From Microtetraspora malaysiensis (GTDB taxonomy: Bacteria; Actinomycetota; Actinomycetes; Streptosporangiales; Streptosporangiaceae): a DNA stretch of 64,000 bases. Under the pieces are notes generated by a model. That model made no database searches, was not told the origin of the DNA, and worked only from the letters and a program-made list of their open reading frames with translations. The position numbers were made by a program, and so were the translations under genes. The stretch spans positions 1 through 64,000 of the forward strand of contig NZ_BBYJ01000007.1 in the NCBI RefSeq assembly GCF_001528665.1, written 5' to 3'. Position 1 is the first letter of the stretch, and every line of letters starts with the position of its first letter. Of this stretch, positions 43,091 through 50,664 are shown one piece after another.

Positions 43091-43232
43091 TCCATGCTCC
43101 CTGTCCGGTGCGTTTCGGCGCGCCCCTTCCGTGAGCCGAGGACTCCGTCGCGGCGCGGTCTCTCCCCCTGTTTCTGCCCCCAGAACACGCCAGGCTGTGG
43201 GTCGGCCCCTGGCCCGGCCGGCGATACCAAAC

Positions 43233-43246
43233 GAGAATCGGTTCTA
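43233..43246. promoter_or_regulatory. KstR-like box, imperfect
   Basis: GAGAATCGGTTCTA fits TNNAACNNGTTNNA except at the first base and the last base of AAC. The GTTCTA half is identical to that of the other boxes in this window. Weakest of the set. Confidence 0.45.
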
Positions 43247-43284
43247 GTACGTTGCGGGCAGACTAACCCCGGGCACCGCCGCCG

Positions 43285-43298
43285 ATCAAGCGCTTGAT
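43285..43298. promoter_or_regulatory. KstR2-like box, exact match
   Basis: ATCAAGCGCTTGAT matches the published KstR2 consensus AnCAAGnnCTTGnT at every fixed base and is a perfect palindrome. It lies 195 bases before the acyl-CoA synthetase start and 87 before the hydratase start. It suggests control by an acyl-CoA-responsive TetR regulator whose gene is outside the window. Confidence 0.75.
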
Positions 43299-43355
43299 TT
43301 GTCAATCTGGCGGCGGCGGGCGGGGCCGATCTAGGATCAGGTTCTCTCTTGCGTG

Positions 43356-43369
43356 ACCAAGCGCTTGAC
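43356..43369. promoter_or_regulatory. KstR2-like box, one mismatch
   Basis: ACCAAGCGCTTGAC fits AnCAAGnnCTTGnT except for the last base. It ends 15 bases before the hydratase GTG, overlapping its translation-initiation region, so binding would repress that gene directly. Confidence 0.7.
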
Positions 43370-43384
43370 TAAGCGGAGGTGTCC

Positions 43385-44200
43385 GTGGATCTCCTGCCGA
43401 TCAGCACGCCGCACTGCCGGGTCGAGAGGGACGGCCCCGTCGTGATCGTCACGATGGACCGCCCCGAGGCCAAGAACGCGCTCTCGACCGACATGCTGGT
43501 CGGCCTGGCCGACGCGTGGGCCTACATCTCGGCCGAGCCGGAGGTCCGGGCAGGCATCCTGACCGGCGCGGACGGCACGTTCTGCGCCGGAGCGGACCTC
43601 AAGGCCATGGGGTCGCCCTCGGGCGACGAGCGGACCCGCCGCCGGGCCGCGGAGATCGGGGACTACCACTGGAAGGGCCTGCTCCGCGACACCGCGTCCC
43701 TGCCCACCAAGCCGATCATCTCCGCGGTCGAGGGGTACGCCGTGGCCGGCGGCACCGAACTGCTGGTCGGCACCGACCTGCGGGTCGTCGCCGAGAGCGC
43801 CACCCTCGGCCTGTTCGAGGCCAGGCGGGCGCTCTTCCCGATGGGCGGCTGCGCCATCCGGCTCCCGCGCCAGATCCCGTACGCGTTCGCGATGGACATC
43901 CTGCTCACCGGCCGGGCGATCAGCGCGTCCGAGGCGCTGGCGATGGGCCTGGTCAACCGGGTCGTCCCGGACGGCACGGCCCTGGAGCACGCCCGCGAGC
44001 TGGCCGCCGAGGTGGCCGCGTGCGGGCCGCTCGCCGTCCAGGCGATCCTGCGGACGTACCGCGAGACGCTCGGGATGGGCGAGGCCGAGGCGCTGGAGGT
44101 CTCCGACGCCATCGGATGGCCAGTCATCGGCTCGCAGGACGCGAAGGAGGGCGCGCTCGCCTTCCGGGAGAAGCGCCCGCCGGTTTACCGCGGAGCGTGA
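43385..44200 (+). CDS. Enoyl-CoA hydratase/isomerase family protein (EchA19-like)
   Basis: 271 residues from GTG 43385, with GGAGG five bases upstream (GTG 43379 is overlapped by that site). Crotonase fold: DRPEAKNALSTDML, oxyanion-hole segment GTFCAGADLKAM, second loop EGYAVAGGTELLVGTDLRV with the conserved Glu, LGLFEARRALFPMGG, AMDILLTGRAISASEALAMG and LVNRVVP. It would hydrate a 2-enoyl-CoA in beta-oxidation. Divergent from the FadD/Ltp/DUF35 operon and sharing its operators, so probably the same pathway. Confidence 0.93.
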   Translation: MDLLPISTPHCRVERDGPVVIVTMDRPEAKNALSTDMLVGLADAWAYISAEPEVRAGILTGADGTFCAGADLKAMGSPSGDERTRRRAAEIGDYHWKGLLRDTASLPTKPIISAVEGYAVAGGTELLVGTDLRVVAESATLGLFEARRALFPMGGCAIRLPRQIPYAFAMDILLTGRAISASEALAMGLVNRVVPDGTALEHARELAAEVAACGPLAVQAILRTYRETLGMGEAEALEVSDAIGWPVIGSQDAKEGALAFREKRPPVYRGA

Positions 44201-44273
44201 CCGGGGCGCCGCGGGCGTTGTGAATTGGGACTGTTCGCGACACCGGGGGCACGTTACGATCCCTCCCGCCATT

Positions 44274-44291
44274 ACCAAGCAGTAGCTTGGT
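44274..44291. promoter_or_regulatory. Inverted repeat ACCAAGC-N4-GCTTGGT before the SGNH hydrolase gene
   Basis: Perfect seven-base arms 24 bases before the start. The half-site CAAG/CTTG recalls the KstR2 boxes but with wider spacing, so a related yet different regulator is likely. Confidence 0.6.
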
Positions 44292-44315
44292 TCATCCCCC
44301 GAGGAGGACGTCACG

Positions 44316-45158
44316 ATGCCCCCGCGTATCGCGATCACAACCGCCGTCGGCGCCGCCCTGCTGGCGCTCGCCCCGGCCGCCCCCGCCCAGGCCGACGACG
44401 CGACCTACTACCTCGCCCTCGGCGACTCCCTCGCCGTCGGCGCGCAGCCGCTCGGACCGGACAACGCGACCGTCCCGACCGACGAGGGCTACGCCGACCA
44501 GCTCTACGCCAAGCTCAGGGCGGAGGAGCCCACGCTGCAGCTGGTCAAGCTCGGCTGCATCGGCGAAACCACCAAGTCCTTCGTCCAGGGCGGCGTCTGC
44601 TCGTACGACGGCGCGAAGTCGCAGCTCGCCGCGGCCAAGAAGTTCCTGCGTGAGCACGGCTCCAAGGTCAGGTACGTGACCGTCAGCATCGGCGCGCAGG
44701 ACATCTACGGCTGCATCACGCCCGACGGCGGCGCGAACACGGGCTGCATGCTCAAGGGCACCGCCTCGGCCGCCCTCTACATGCCGCAGGTCGTCGGCGC
44801 CCTGAAGCTGGCCGCGCACCACTCGACCCGGCTGATCGGCATGGACTGGTACAACCCCGGCGTGGCCGCCTGGCTGCTCGGCGACGACGGCAAGAGCCAG
44901 GCCAAGCAGTCCGTGCTGCTCAACGACACGCTCAACAGCACCCTGAAGGTCAACTACGGCGCCTGGGGCTTCAAGGTCGCCAAGGTCAACGCCGACTGGC
45001 AGTCCAAGAACTGGACCGAGGACACGCCGTTCGGCTGGCCGCGCAACGTCTGGGAGCTGGTGGCGCGGAGCTGGATCGCCAACGTGCCCGGCGTCTGGCT
45101 GCCGAAGGGCCACGGGTACGGCAACATCGCCGACACGTTCTACGCCGTGGCCCGCTGA
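44316..45158 (+). CDS. Secreted SGNH/GDSL hydrolase
   Basis: 280 residues, ATG with GAGGAGG upstream. Signal peptide 1-26 (hydrophobic core, cleavage after AQA). SGNH blocks: ALGDSLAVG with catalytic Ser38, the Gly/Thr block CIGETTKS, the Asn/Asp-like block VSIGAQDIYG, and a C-terminal LPKGHGYGNIA in place of the usual DxxHPN. Secreted esterases of this type remove acyl groups from lipids or glycans. Four Cys could form two disulfides. Preceded by a perfect inverted repeat and placed between the acyl-CoA genes and the glycan locus, it could deacylate either kind of substrate. Confidence 0.9.
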   Translation: MPPRIAITTAVGAALLALAPAAPAQADDATYYLALGDSLAVGAQPLGPDNATVPTDEGYADQLYAKLRAEEPTLQLVKLGCIGETTKSFVQGGVCSYDGAKSQLAAAKKFLREHGSKVRYVTVSIGAQDIYGCITPDGGANTGCMLKGTASAALYMPQVVGALKLAAHHSTRLIGMDWYNPGVAAWLLGDDGKSQAKQSVLLNDTLNSTLKVNYGAWGFKVAKVNADWQSKNWTEDTPFGWPRNVWELVARSWIANVPGVWLPKGHGYGNIADTFYAVAR

Positions 45159-45181
45159 TATCCGGCCGCCGGGCTCTCAGG

Positions 45182-47041
45182 TCACGGGGTGGTGTTCGGG
45201 CCGGGGATCCCGAGCACCACCCCGGTCACGCACAGGTCCAGCGACGGGTCCGCCAGGGTGAGCGTCATCGCGGCGCCCGTCCCCGTGGCGGGGAAGTAGA
45301 CCCGCGCCTGCCCCGCGCGCAGGGAGAGCTCGGCCCGCGCCGCCCCGAGCCGGGCCGTCGCCGCGGTGGCCCGCTCGGCGACGTAGGTGAACCCGGCCAC
45401 GGCGTACGCCCCGTCGGACCGCACGGGGAGCGTCACCGTGCCGCCCTCCTGCGGGAAGCACCGGCTGCCCCGCTCGGGCGCGGCGTAGCCGCCGACGATC
45501 CGCGGCGGCACCAGGCTCCGGCCGTCCTCGGCGAGCACCACCGGCTCGGCGGCGGGGCGCGGGTGGCGCATCCGCTCCCGGAGCGGTTCCGGGGCGAGCG
45601 GGCTGAGCAGATGCGAGCTGAGGTTGCTCTCGCCGAACCCGTAGATCAGCACGTCCGCCGGGAGCCACTGCGGATAGACGTCGGCCGTCGCCGGGGCCGC
45701 GGCAAGGGTCGCCCGGACCGCCTCGACGTAGCCGCGCGCCCGCGCCCGCTGCGCCGCGAACTGCGCCGTGTACGCGTCCGCCGAGACGTACGACGCGACG
45801 AGGAACGCGCCCACCAGCACGACCGAGACCGCCGGGACGGCGAGGCCGCGCGGCGGCAGCGCGCGGTACGGCCGCACCTCCTCCCCCACCGGCAGGATCG
45901 TCAGGCCGGCACAGAGGGCGAGGACGACGGCGGCGTCGGCCACGTAGCGCGGCTCCAGGGCCTGCGCCTCGAACGTGCCGCGCCCGAGCAGCACCGGGAC
46001 GAGGTCGACGACCACCAGGTAGGCGAGCAGAATCGCCCACGCCCGCACCGCCCGCGCCCGCAGGACCAGCGTCGCCGCCGCGTACAGCCCGAGCACCGCC
46101 CACGCCAGCGCGACGCCCCACCAGGAGGGCGCGACGATCCCGCCGAACCAGGCGTCCGGGCCGCCGAGGGCGGTGGTGGGGAAGGTCTCGCCCAGGAGCC
46201 GCGCGGCGAACAGCGCGGTCTCACCGGCTCCGGGCAGGCCCACCGGCTGGTGGCCGGTGTCGGCCCGGACGACGTACAGCACGGCCGCGGGAACGAGGAC
46301 CGCGGCGAGCGCGCCCCAGACGGGCAGGTTCCGGCGCAGCGCGGTCCAGCAGCCGCGCGGCCACGGACCGGCCGTGAAGTACGCGCTCGAGAGCAGGAAC
46401 AGCAGCAGCGGGATGCCGACCGCCGCCTTGAGGAAGTACGCGGCCAGCCCGAACAGGTACCACCCGGCGACCGCGACGACATGCCGGGCCCGCCGGGTGC
46501 GCACATAGTGCGCCTGCGCGGCGAGCGCCATGCAGATCGCGAGCTGCAGCGGCACCTGTTCGAGCCCGGCGGCCCACCACAGCAGGCCGGGCAGCGTCAG
46601 CGGCGTGAAGAGGTACAGCCCGAGCGGCACCAGGATCAGCGCCCGCGCCCCGAACAGCACCCGCAGCAGCCGGTACATCGCGAACGAGGCGGCGGCCTGG
46701 AGCACCAGCAGCGCGCCGCTCGCCAGCTCCCAGCCGTACGCGCCGATCCGGGTGACGACCCACGCGAGCGCGAACCCGGCGGGCAGCAGCTTCGGACCCC
46801 ACGGCGCGGTGAGGTAGTCCCACCCGAGGCCGCGCTCGGCGGCCCTGGCCACGAAGGCGAAGTCGTCACCCCAGAAGTAGCCGCGGCCGAACAGCGACCA
46901 CTTCCAGAGCAGCTGCGCCGCGACGAGCGCGAGCGCGGCGGACGGCAGCGCCCACCGGCGCAGGAACGCCACGCTCACCCAGCGGGGGAGCTCGATCTCG
47001 AAGCTCCTCGGCGAAGCGCCCGTTCCAGCTCTCGATTCCAC
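45182..47041 (-). CDS. Polytopic membrane protein, putative GT-C glycosyltransferase, paralogue 1
   Basis: 619 residues. About a dozen membrane helices (roughly 30-430) then an outer beta-rich domain (about 440-619). The first outer loop carries GYFWGDDFAFVARAAERGLG, an acidic pair in the place where GT-C enzymes keep their catalytic Asp; the paralogues at 54013 and 57761 have EDDF in the same place. The C-terminal domain begins GSRCFPQEGG and ends LDLCVTGVVLG, a Cys pair shared by all three, perhaps a disulfide. It probably transfers sugars from a polyprenyl-phosphate donor outside the membrane, and the neighbouring arabinose-donor genes suggest arabinofuranose. No database family is obvious to me. 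GTG start with GGAG close upstream; follows the nitronate monooxygenase gene by 176 bases. Confidence 0.82.
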   Translation of the reverse strand: MESRAGTGASPRSFEIELPRWVSVAFLRRWALPSAALALVAAQLLWKWSLFGRGYFWGDDFAFVARAAERGLGWDYLTAPWGPKLLPAGFALAWVVTRIGAYGWELASGALLVLQAAASFAMYRLLRVLFGARALILVPLGLYLFTPLTLPGLLWWAAGLEQVPLQLAICMALAAQAHYVRTRRARHVVAVAGWYLFGLAAYFLKAAVGIPLLLFLLSSAYFTAGPWPRGCWTALRRNLPVWGALAAVLVPAAVLYVVRADTGHQPVGLPGAGETALFAARLLGETFPTTALGGPDAWFGGIVAPSWWGVALAWAVLGLYAAATLVLRARAVRAWAILLAYLVVVDLVPVLLGRGTFEAQALEPRYVADAAVVLALCAGLTILPVGEEVRPYRALPPRGLAVPAVSVVLVGAFLVASYVSADAYTAQFAAQRARARGYVEAVRATLAAAPATADVYPQWLPADVLIYGFGESNLSSHLLSPLAPEPLRERMRHPRPAAEPVVLAEDGRSLVPPRIVGGYAAPERGSRCFPQEGGTVTLPVRSDGAYAVAGFTYVAERATAATARLGAARAELSLRAGQARVYFPATGTGAAMTLTLADPSLDLCVTGVVLGIPGPNTTP

Positions 47042-47217
47042 CGGCTCCGCTCCCCCGTGAGGTCGGCATCTCCCCGCAGCGGCCGAAAATCCTGCTGAGG
47101 GTCACGTTCTACCGCAGATCACCACAAGGGGATGAGCACGCCGCGATAACGGTTGCTCGCGGAGCCGGTGGGCCCGATTTCCGGGACGCTCTCGACGTCG
47201 GCGCGGGGTGTGGCCGC

Positions 47218-48330
47218 TCAGTCGCCGGAGACGCGGCCGAGGCGCTCCATGGTCTCCACGTAGCCCTCGACCAGGTCGAAGACGACCTGCTTGGCCGACT
47301 TGACCTGGTTCATCGTGCCGATGATCTGACCCGCCGGGAACGTGGCCAGCTCGCCCGCGTCCGACCGGCCGATCCGGCGCAGCGCGTCGGAGATCAGCAT
47401 GAACTGGAGCGGCATCGGCAGCGTGCCGGGCGACTCCGCCGACTCCCAGGCGTCGGTCCACTCGTTCTTGAGCAGCCGGGCGGGCTTGCCGGTCCAGCTC
47501 CGGGAGCGCACCGTGTCGCGGGAGGTGGCGGCGAGGATCCGCTGCCGGGCCAGCTCGGGCGTGTCGGCCTCCTCGACGGTGAGCCAGATCGAGCCGGTCC
47601 ACACGCCCTCGGCGCCGAGCGCCATGCCCGCCGCCATCTGGCGCCCGTCGCCGATGCCGCCCGCGGCCAGGACCGGCACGTCCACCGCGTCCACCACCTG
47701 GGGGATGAGCACCATCGTGGAGATCTCGCCGGTGTGGCCGCCGGCCTCGGTGCCCTGGGCGACGACGACGTCCACGCCCACCTCGACCTGCTTGACCGCG
47801 TGGCGCGGCGTGGAGGCGAGCGCGGCCACCTTGACGCCGTGGGCGTGTGCCTGCTCCACCACGTCGGCGGGCGGCGGGCCGAGGGCGTTGGCGAGCAGCG
47901 CGATCGGGTGCCGCAGCGCCACCTCGACCTGCGGCCGCGCGGTCGCGTCGGTCCAGCCGAGCAGCACCTTGCCCGGGTCGTCCCCGGTGAGCGGCGGCAC
48001 GTTGTGCCGGGCCAGCAGGTCCTCGACGAACTGGCGGTGCCCGGCCGGGATCATGCCCTGGAGCCGGGCGAGCAGGTCGGCGGGAGAGTCGACGCCGAGG
48101 TCCGCCCCCTCGTAGGAGGCCGGCATGACCACGTCCACGCCGTACGGCCGGCCGCCGACGTGCTCGTCGATCCACTTGAGCTCCAGTTCGAGCTCTTCCG
48201 GGGTGTAGTAGAGGGCGCCGAGCACTCCCATGCCGCCGGCGCGGCTGACCGCGGCGACGACATCACGGCAGTGGCTGAACGCGAAGATCGGGAACTCGAT
48301 CCCGAACATGTCGGTGACACGTGTCCGCAT
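47218..48330 (-). CDS. Nitronate monooxygenase family flavoprotein (IpdC-like)
   Basis: 370 residues from ATG 48330. FMN-dependent TIM barrel: IEFPIFAFSHCRDVVAAVS at the N-terminus, GGMGVLGALYYTPEELELEL, VALASTPRHAVKQVEVGVDV, VVAQGTEAGGHTGEIS (FMN/phosphate binding, His) and VLAAGGIGDGRQMAAGMALG. In mycobacteria the close relative IpdC belongs to steroid C/D-ring breakdown; true nitronate oxidation is not proven for this branch. The long middle insert and the HCRD motif resemble that branch. Two perfect KstR-type boxes lie upstream (48361 and 48443), so its control links the sterol-type block and the glycan block. Confidence 0.87.
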   Translation of the reverse strand: MRTRVTDMFGIEFPIFAFSHCRDVVAAVSRAGGMGVLGALYYTPEELELELKWIDEHVGGRPYGVDVVMPASYEGADLGVDSPADLLARLQGMIPAGHRQFVEDLLARHNVPPLTGDDPGKVLLGWTDATARPQVEVALRHPIALLANALGPPPADVVEQAHAHGVKVAALASTPRHAVKQVEVGVDVVVAQGTEAGGHTGEISTMVLIPQVVDAVDVPVLAAGGIGDGRQMAAGMALGAEGVWTGSIWLTVEEADTPELARQRILAATSRDTVRSRSWTGKPARLLKNEWTDAWESAESPGTLPMPLQFMLISDALRRIGRSDAGELATFPAGQIIGTMNQVKSAKQVVFDLVEGYVETMERLGRVSGD

Positions 48331-48360
48331 GGCCCGACTGTATGCCGGGCCCCAGCGCAC

Positions 48361-48374
48361 TGCAACGTGTTCTA
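48361..48374. promoter_or_regulatory. KstR-type box, exact match
   Basis: TGCAACGTGTTCTA fits TNNAACNNGTTNNA at all fixed positions, 31 bases before the nitronate monooxygenase start (minus strand). Confidence 0.7.
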
Positions 48375-48442
48375 GTGAGAACCTTTCTGCGGCTTTTCTG
48401 AACGCCGACCTACTGATCAGTAACCAGAGCCGGACAGCCAAA

Positions 48443-48456
48443 TAGAACGCGTTATA
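48443..48456. promoter_or_regulatory. KstR-type box, exact match
   Basis: TAGAACGCGTTATA fits all fixed positions of TNNAACNNGTTNNA. It lies 113 bases before the nitronate monooxygenase start, in a relatively AT-rich patch that probably holds the promoter. Confidence 0.7.
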
Positions 48457-48536
48457 CAGACCATTTCCGCTATATCGCCCGGCGGCTCCACCGAGCCGCC
48501 TCGGAGCCTCCCGCGGGACGCCCCTTTCACGCGCCG

Positions 48537-49295
48537 TCAGCGGGGCATCCGCCGCCAGATCGCCTGCGGCAGCAGCCGCATCACCGCGAAGGCGGGCCGC
48601 AGCCGCGCCGGGACCCACACCACCCGCGCCCGCGACCTGAGCGCCTCGATCACCGCGTCGGCGACCTCGTCCACACCCACCGCCATCGGCGCGGGCGTCA
48701 TCCCCTCGGTCATCCGTCCGATCACGAACCCCGGGCGGACGATCAGCACCCGCGCCCCCGAGCCGTGCAGGGCGTCCCCCAGCCCCTGCGCGAAGCCGTC
48801 CAGGCCGGCCTTGGCCGAGCCGTACACGAAGTTGGCCCGGCGGACCCGCACCCCGGCGACCGAGGAGAGCACGACCAGCGTGCCGTGGCCCTGCTCGCGC
48901 AACCGCCGCGCCGCGGCGAGCCCGGCCGAGACGTGGCCGCCGAAGTTGACCGCGACGTCGCGGGCGGCCGCCTCCGGATCCCGGTCGTAGACCGCCTGGC
49001 CGCCGAGCACGCCGAAGGCCGGGATCACCACGTCGAGATCGCCCAGCTTGGCCGCGGCCGTGTCGATCACGTCCTGGTGCGTCTCGGGCCGGGACGCGTC
49101 GAAGTCGACCACGTGCACCTCGGCGCCGAGCCGCCGCAGCCGCTCCAGCTCCTCATCCGGGACCGTGCCGCCGCGCGCCGCCAGCATGACCCGGCGCGCG
49201 CCGTCCCGGACCAGCCGGGCCACGATCGCCAGGCCGATCTCGCTCCTGCCGCCCAGCAGCAGCACCGTGTCCACCGAACCGAGCGCGTTCCTCAC
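48537..49295 (-). CDS. dprE2: Decaprenylphosphoryl-2-keto-ribose reductase homologue (SDR)
   Basis: 252 residues from GTG 49295; GTG 49301 is two codons upstream, but GAGGAGG is better spaced for 49295. NADH-dependent SDR: nucleotide loop LLLGGRSEIGLAI, DFDASRPETH, catalytic Ser in VLSSVAGVR and YGSAKAGLDGF (Tyr-Lys), RPGFVIGRMTEGM. DprE2 reduces the 2-keto intermediate made by DprE1, completing epimerisation of polyprenyl-phosphoryl-ribose to arabinose. It ends an operon DUF3068-UbiA-DprE1-DprE2 in which the genes touch or overlap. The C-terminal tail (RRMPR) is short and basic. Confidence 0.92.
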   Translation of the reverse strand: MRNALGSVDTVLLLGGRSEIGLAIVARLVRDGARRVMLAARGGTVPDEELERLRRLGAEVHVVDFDASRPETHQDVIDTAAAKLGDLDVVIPAFGVLGGQAVYDRDPEAAARDVAVNFGGHVSAGLAAARRLREQGHGTLVVLSSVAGVRVRRANFVYGSAKAGLDGFAQGLGDALHGSGARVLIVRPGFVIGRMTEGMTPAPMAVGVDEVADAVIEALRSRARVVWVPARLRPAFAVMRLLPQAIWRRMPR

Positions 49296-49323
49296 GCCCA
49301 CCCCTCCTCACCCGACGGCCGGT

Positions 49324-50664
49324 TCACAGCCGCAGCCTCCTGGCCAGATCCGACCGGAACACGCCGTCCGGGTCGGCGGCGTCCCTGATCGCGCGCCACT
49401 CCTCCAACCGGGGATAGCTCGCGGCGACCGACGCGGCCGACGTCCGGGAGTCCTTGGCCAGGTAGAGCCGCCCGCCCGCCTCCACGACCCAGTCGTCGAA
49501 GACCCGCAGCAGCCCGGCCAGCCCCGGCACGCCCGCCGGGATGTCCAGCGCCAGCGTCCAGCCCGGCATCGGGAAGGACAGCATGCCAGGAGTGCCCGCG
49601 CCGAACCGCTTCAGCACCGTGAGGAACGACACCACCCGGCGGGTCGACAGCGTCCCGACCACCCGCCGCAGGGTGTCCTCCGCCCCGAACGGCACCACGA
49701 ACTGGTACTGCACCAGGCCGCCCGAGCCGTACATCCGGTTCCAGCCGGCGACGGCGTCCAGCGGGTGGAAGAAGGGGGTGACACCCTGGATCAGGCCGCG
49801 CTTGGCCGTGGGGGCCTTGCCGTACCAGACGGCGTTGAACGCGCCGACGGTGGCCCGGTTGAGCAGGCCGTCCGGCACCCAGGGCGGCGCGGCCAGGCGC
49901 TGCCGGGGGCCGAACGCGAGCGGGTCGCCGCGCACCACGCCGCGGACGTCCTCGCGCGTCGCGTGGTCGCCGCGGGTGAGCACGCTCCGGCCGGTGCGCC
50001 CGCCGCGGGCCATCAGGTCGATCCAGGCCACGGTGTAGCGGTAGCGGTCGTCGGTCGCGGTCATCACGTCGAGCGTCTGGTCCAGGTCGCGGGTCCGCTC
50101 GACGTCCACCCGCATCCGGGACGTCTCGATGGGGACGCACGCGAAGGTCGCCTCGACGATCACGCCGGTCAGGCCCATGCCGCCCACGGTCGCCCAGAAC
50201 AGGTCGTCGGCCGGGCCGAGGACGCGGACGCTCCCGTCGGCCGTGACCAGGGTCAGCGCGCGCACGTGCGCGGCGAACGATGAGTCGACGTGGTGGTTCT
50301 TGCCGTGGACGTCGGCCGCGATCGCCCCGCCCACCGTGACGTACCGCGTGCCGGGGGTGACGGGCACGAACCAGCCGCGCGGCACCAGGGCGGTCATCAG
50401 GTCGTGCAGGCTGGTCCCCGCCGACGCGGTCACCTCGCCCGCCTCCGGGTCGAGCGTCCAGGACGGCCGCAGGGCGGTGCAGTCCAGGACCGTGCCGCCG
50501 GCGTTCTGCGCCGCATCGCCGTACGCGCGGCCGAGGCCCCGGGCGAGGAACCCGCGCCCGGCCGTGTTCTCCTTCACCAGCGCCGCGACCTCGTCGGCGG
50601 AGCGGGGGCGGGCGAGCGTGGCGGGGGTGGGGGCGGTGCGTCCCCACCCGGTCAGAAGCGTCAT
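49324..50664 (-). CDS. dprE1: Decaprenylphosphoryl-ribose 2-oxidase homologue
   Basis: 446 residues, near the length of mycobacterial DprE1; ATG overlaps the UbiA stop. FAD oxidase of the VAO family: ARGLGRAYGDAAQNAGG, TPGTRYVTVGGAIAADVHGK then NHH (FAD contacts), GGMGLTGVI, MYGSGGLVQYQFVVPFG, GGRLYLAKDSRT. It oxidises the 2-OH of polyprenyl-phosphoryl-ribose. In the segment equivalent to PGWNICVDFP of M. tuberculosis, where Cys387 is attacked by benzothiazinones, this protein reads PGWTLALDIP: Ala372 replaces the Cys. Such Ala variants are known from naturally less sensitive relatives. Acts with DprE2 encoded next. Confidence 0.95.
   Translation of the reverse strand: MTLLTGWGRTAPTPATLARPRSADEVAALVKENTAGRGFLARGLGRAYGDAAQNAGGTVLDCTALRPSWTLDPEAGEVTASAGTSLHDLMTALVPRGWFVPVTPGTRYVTVGGAIAADVHGKNHHVDSSFAAHVRALTLVTADGSVRVLGPADDLFWATVGGMGLTGVIVEATFACVPIETSRMRVDVERTRDLDQTLDVMTATDDRYRYTVAWIDLMARGGRTGRSVLTRGDHATREDVRGVVRGDPLAFGPRQRLAAPPWVPDGLLNRATVGAFNAVWYGKAPTAKRGLIQGVTPFFHPLDAVAGWNRMYGSGGLVQYQFVVPFGAEDTLRRVVGTLSTRRVVSFLTVLKRFGAGTPGMLSFPMPGWTLALDIPAGVPGLAGLLRVFDDWVVEAGGRLYLAKDSRTSAASVAASYPRLEEWRAIRDAADPDGVFRSDLARRLRL

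Larger units (their letters stand above)
43091..43384. promoter_or_regulatory. Divergent control region of acyl-CoA operon and enoyl-CoA hydratase
   Basis: 294 bases between divergent genes. It holds one KstR-like and two KstR2-like palindromes, listed separately. The part from 43091 to 43230 shows nothing specific. Confidence 0.7.

Noticed and set aside
47104-47111. Possible eighth KstR-type box (CACGTTCTA) before the paralogue 1 gene
   Set aside because: Only the GTTCTA half is present; the AAC half is missing, so it is no better than chance.
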